Assembly: GCF_001839655.2 (NCBI RefSeq)
Contig: NZ_CP056087.1
Location: 3,348,001 to 3,412,000 of the forward strand
Origin: Pseudomonas argentinensis
Lineage (GTDB): Bacteria; Pseudomonadota; Gammaproteobacteria; Pseudomonadales; Pseudomonadaceae
Length of the DNA stretch: 64,000 nt
Reading direction: 5' to 3'
The translations under genes were made by a program, and so were the position numbers. Positions 62,863-64,000 of the stretch are shown piece after piece. Position 1 is the first letter of the stretch, and each line of letters begins with the position of its first letter. The notes beneath the pieces were generated by a model that worked only from the letters and a program-made list of their open reading frames with translations, had not been told where the DNA came from and did not search any database.

Positions 62863-63954
62863 TCATAGCTGCGGCAACGCCGGCGTAGTCACGCGCACAT
62901 CGGCGTTCTGCCCACGGTGGCGCAGCAGGTGATCCATCAGCACCATGGCCATCATCGCTTCGGCGATCGGCGTGGCACGGATGCCGACGCAGGGGTCGTG
63001 GCGGCCCTTGGTGATCATGTCCACCGCGTTGCCATCGACATCCACGGAGCGCCCTGGCGTGGTGATGCTGGAGGTCGGCTTGAGCGCCAGGTGGGCGACG
63101 ATCGGCTGGCCGCTGGAAATGCCGCCGAGAATGCCGCCGGCATGGTTGGACAGGAAGCCCGCCGGGGTCAGCTCGTCACGGTGCTCGGTGCCGCGCTGGG
63201 CCACCGCGGCGAACCCGTCACCGATTTCCACGCCCTTGACCGCGTTGATGCTCATCAGGGCATGGGCCAGCTCGGCGTCCAGGCGGTCGAAGATCGGCTC
63301 GCCAAGGCCCGGCATCACCCCTTCGGCGACCACGGTGATCTTCGCACCCACCGAATCCTGGTCGCGGCGCAGCTGATCCATGTACGCCTCCAGCGCCGGC
63401 ACCTTGTCCGGGTCAGGGCTGAAGAAGGCATTCTGCTCTACCGAATCCCAGGTCTTGAAAGGGATTTCGATGGGGCCGAGCTGGCTCATGTAGCCGCGAA
63501 TGACGATGCCCTGGCTCGCCAGGTACTTCTTGGCGATGGCCCCGGCCGCCACGCGCATGGCGGTCTCGCGGGCCGAGCTGCGGCCACCGCCACGGTAGTC
63601 GCGGATGCCGTACTTGTGGTGGTAGGTGTAGTCGGCGTGGGCCGGGCGAAACAGGTCCTTGATCGCCGAGTAGTCCTTGGACTTCTGGTCGGTGTTGCGG
63701 ATCAGCAGGCCGATGGCGCAACCGGTGGTCTTGCCCTCGAACACCCCGGAAAGGATTTCCACCTCGTCGGCTTCCTGGCGCTGGGTGGTGTGACGGCTGG
63801 TACCGGGCTTGCGGCGATCCAGGTCGCGCTGCAGATCGTCCAGGGAAATCTCCAGGCCGGGCGGGCAGCCGTCGACGATGGCGACCAGCGCCGGGCCATG
63901 GCTCTCGCCTGCCGTGGTGACGGTGAACAGCTTGCCGAAGGTATTGCCGGACAT
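62863..63954 (-). CDS. aroC: Chorismate synthase AroC
   Basis: A 363-residue enzyme forming chorismate from EPSP with reduced FMN, the end of the shikimate pathway. Signatures: [20 protein letters not shown] at the start, [21 protein letters not shown] in the centre, and the C-terminal [20 protein letters not shown]. Two active-site histidines (about H17 and H110) are in place. Full length; its ATG at 63954 is 46 bp from the window end. Confidence 0.97.
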   Translation of the reverse strand: MSGNTFGKLFTVTTAGESHGPALVAIVDGCPPGLEISLDDLQRDLDRRKPGTSRHTTQRQEADEVEILSGVFEGKTTGCAIGLLIRNTDQKSKDYSAIKDLFRPAHADYTYHHKYGIRDYRGGGRSSARETAMRVAAGAIAKKYLASQGIVIRGYMSQLGPIEIPFKTWDSVEQNAFFSPDPDKVPALEAYMDQLRRDQDSVGAKITVVAEGVMPGLGEPIFDRLDAELAHALMSINAVKGVEIGDGFAAVAQRGTEHRDELTPAGFLSNHAGGILGGISSGQPIVAHLALKPTSSITTPGRSVDVDGNAVDMITKGRHDPCVGIRATPIAEAMMAMVLMDHLLRHRGQNADVRVTTPALPQL

Positions 63955-64000
63955 TGCGCGAGACTCCAGAGACGTTCGATCTGCAGCCTGCGGCGAAAAG

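Overview
The window reads as chromosomal DNA of a Pseudomonas (Gammaproteobacteria). It is high in GC, and the conserved genes and their order are those of the genus: dusA and tal followed by an RssB/RssC-type pair, a PilZ protein, mlaA, a HAD-like gene, a DUF4404 gene and queF; then pyrF; exaC and mqo; and ogt, an acireductone-dioxygenase-like gene, an MFS gene and aroC. The species cannot be fixed from the sequence alone. No rRNA, tRNA, CRISPR array, prophage or complete insertion sequence was seen.

Layout. 1-5.6 kb: a truncated small membrane protein, an NmrA-like/HxlR divergent pair whose regulator runs into a MITE-like repeat, a lipoprotein, a chemoreceptor and a two-gene YeeE/YedE transporter. 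5.7-15.9 kb: an accessory catabolic island. A NodD/NahR-type LysR regulator faces an operon encoding an IlvD/Edd dehydratase, a two-subunit aconitase-X enzyme, an FAD oxidoreductase, two nearly duplicate AAHS-type MFS importers and an OprD porin between them. 16-23.5 kb: a two-partner secretion operon (TpsB then TpsA) whose exoprotein carries six tandem 264-bp YDG repeats. 23.7-29.4 kb: a coupled operon of a REC-AraC regulator, a 7TMR-DISM hybrid histidine kinase and a TonB-dependent receptor, with a LysR gene divergent to it.

31-45 kb is mostly core: tRNA dihydrouridylation, transaldolase, stress-type partner switching, lipid asymmetry (MlaA), queuosine synthesis (QueF), pyrimidine synthesis (PyrF), a YcaQ-type crosslink glycosylase, three regulators or exporters, and acetaldehyde dehydrogenase. 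45-57 kb mixes core and accessory genes: a lipobox-bearing malate:quinone oxidoreductase behind an Anr-like site, a glutamine amidotransferase, several very small proteins, an auxin-efflux-type permease, the ATP-grasp/alpha-E/transglutaminase operon, a protealysin-like M4 protease coupled to an emfourin-type inhibitor, a second MITE-like repeat and rraB. 57-64 kb holds an LTA-synthase-like transferase, an AlkA/Ogt alkylation-repair pair, an acireductone-dioxygenase-like protein lacking its metal ligands, an MFS permease and aroC.

Best candidates for undescribed biology: the IlvD/AcnX/FAD catabolic operon (substrate unknown), the operon joining a TonB receptor to its own two-component system, and three proteins that keep a family fold but lack its usual key residues or location (HAD-like, acireductone-dioxygenase-like, lipobox Mqo).
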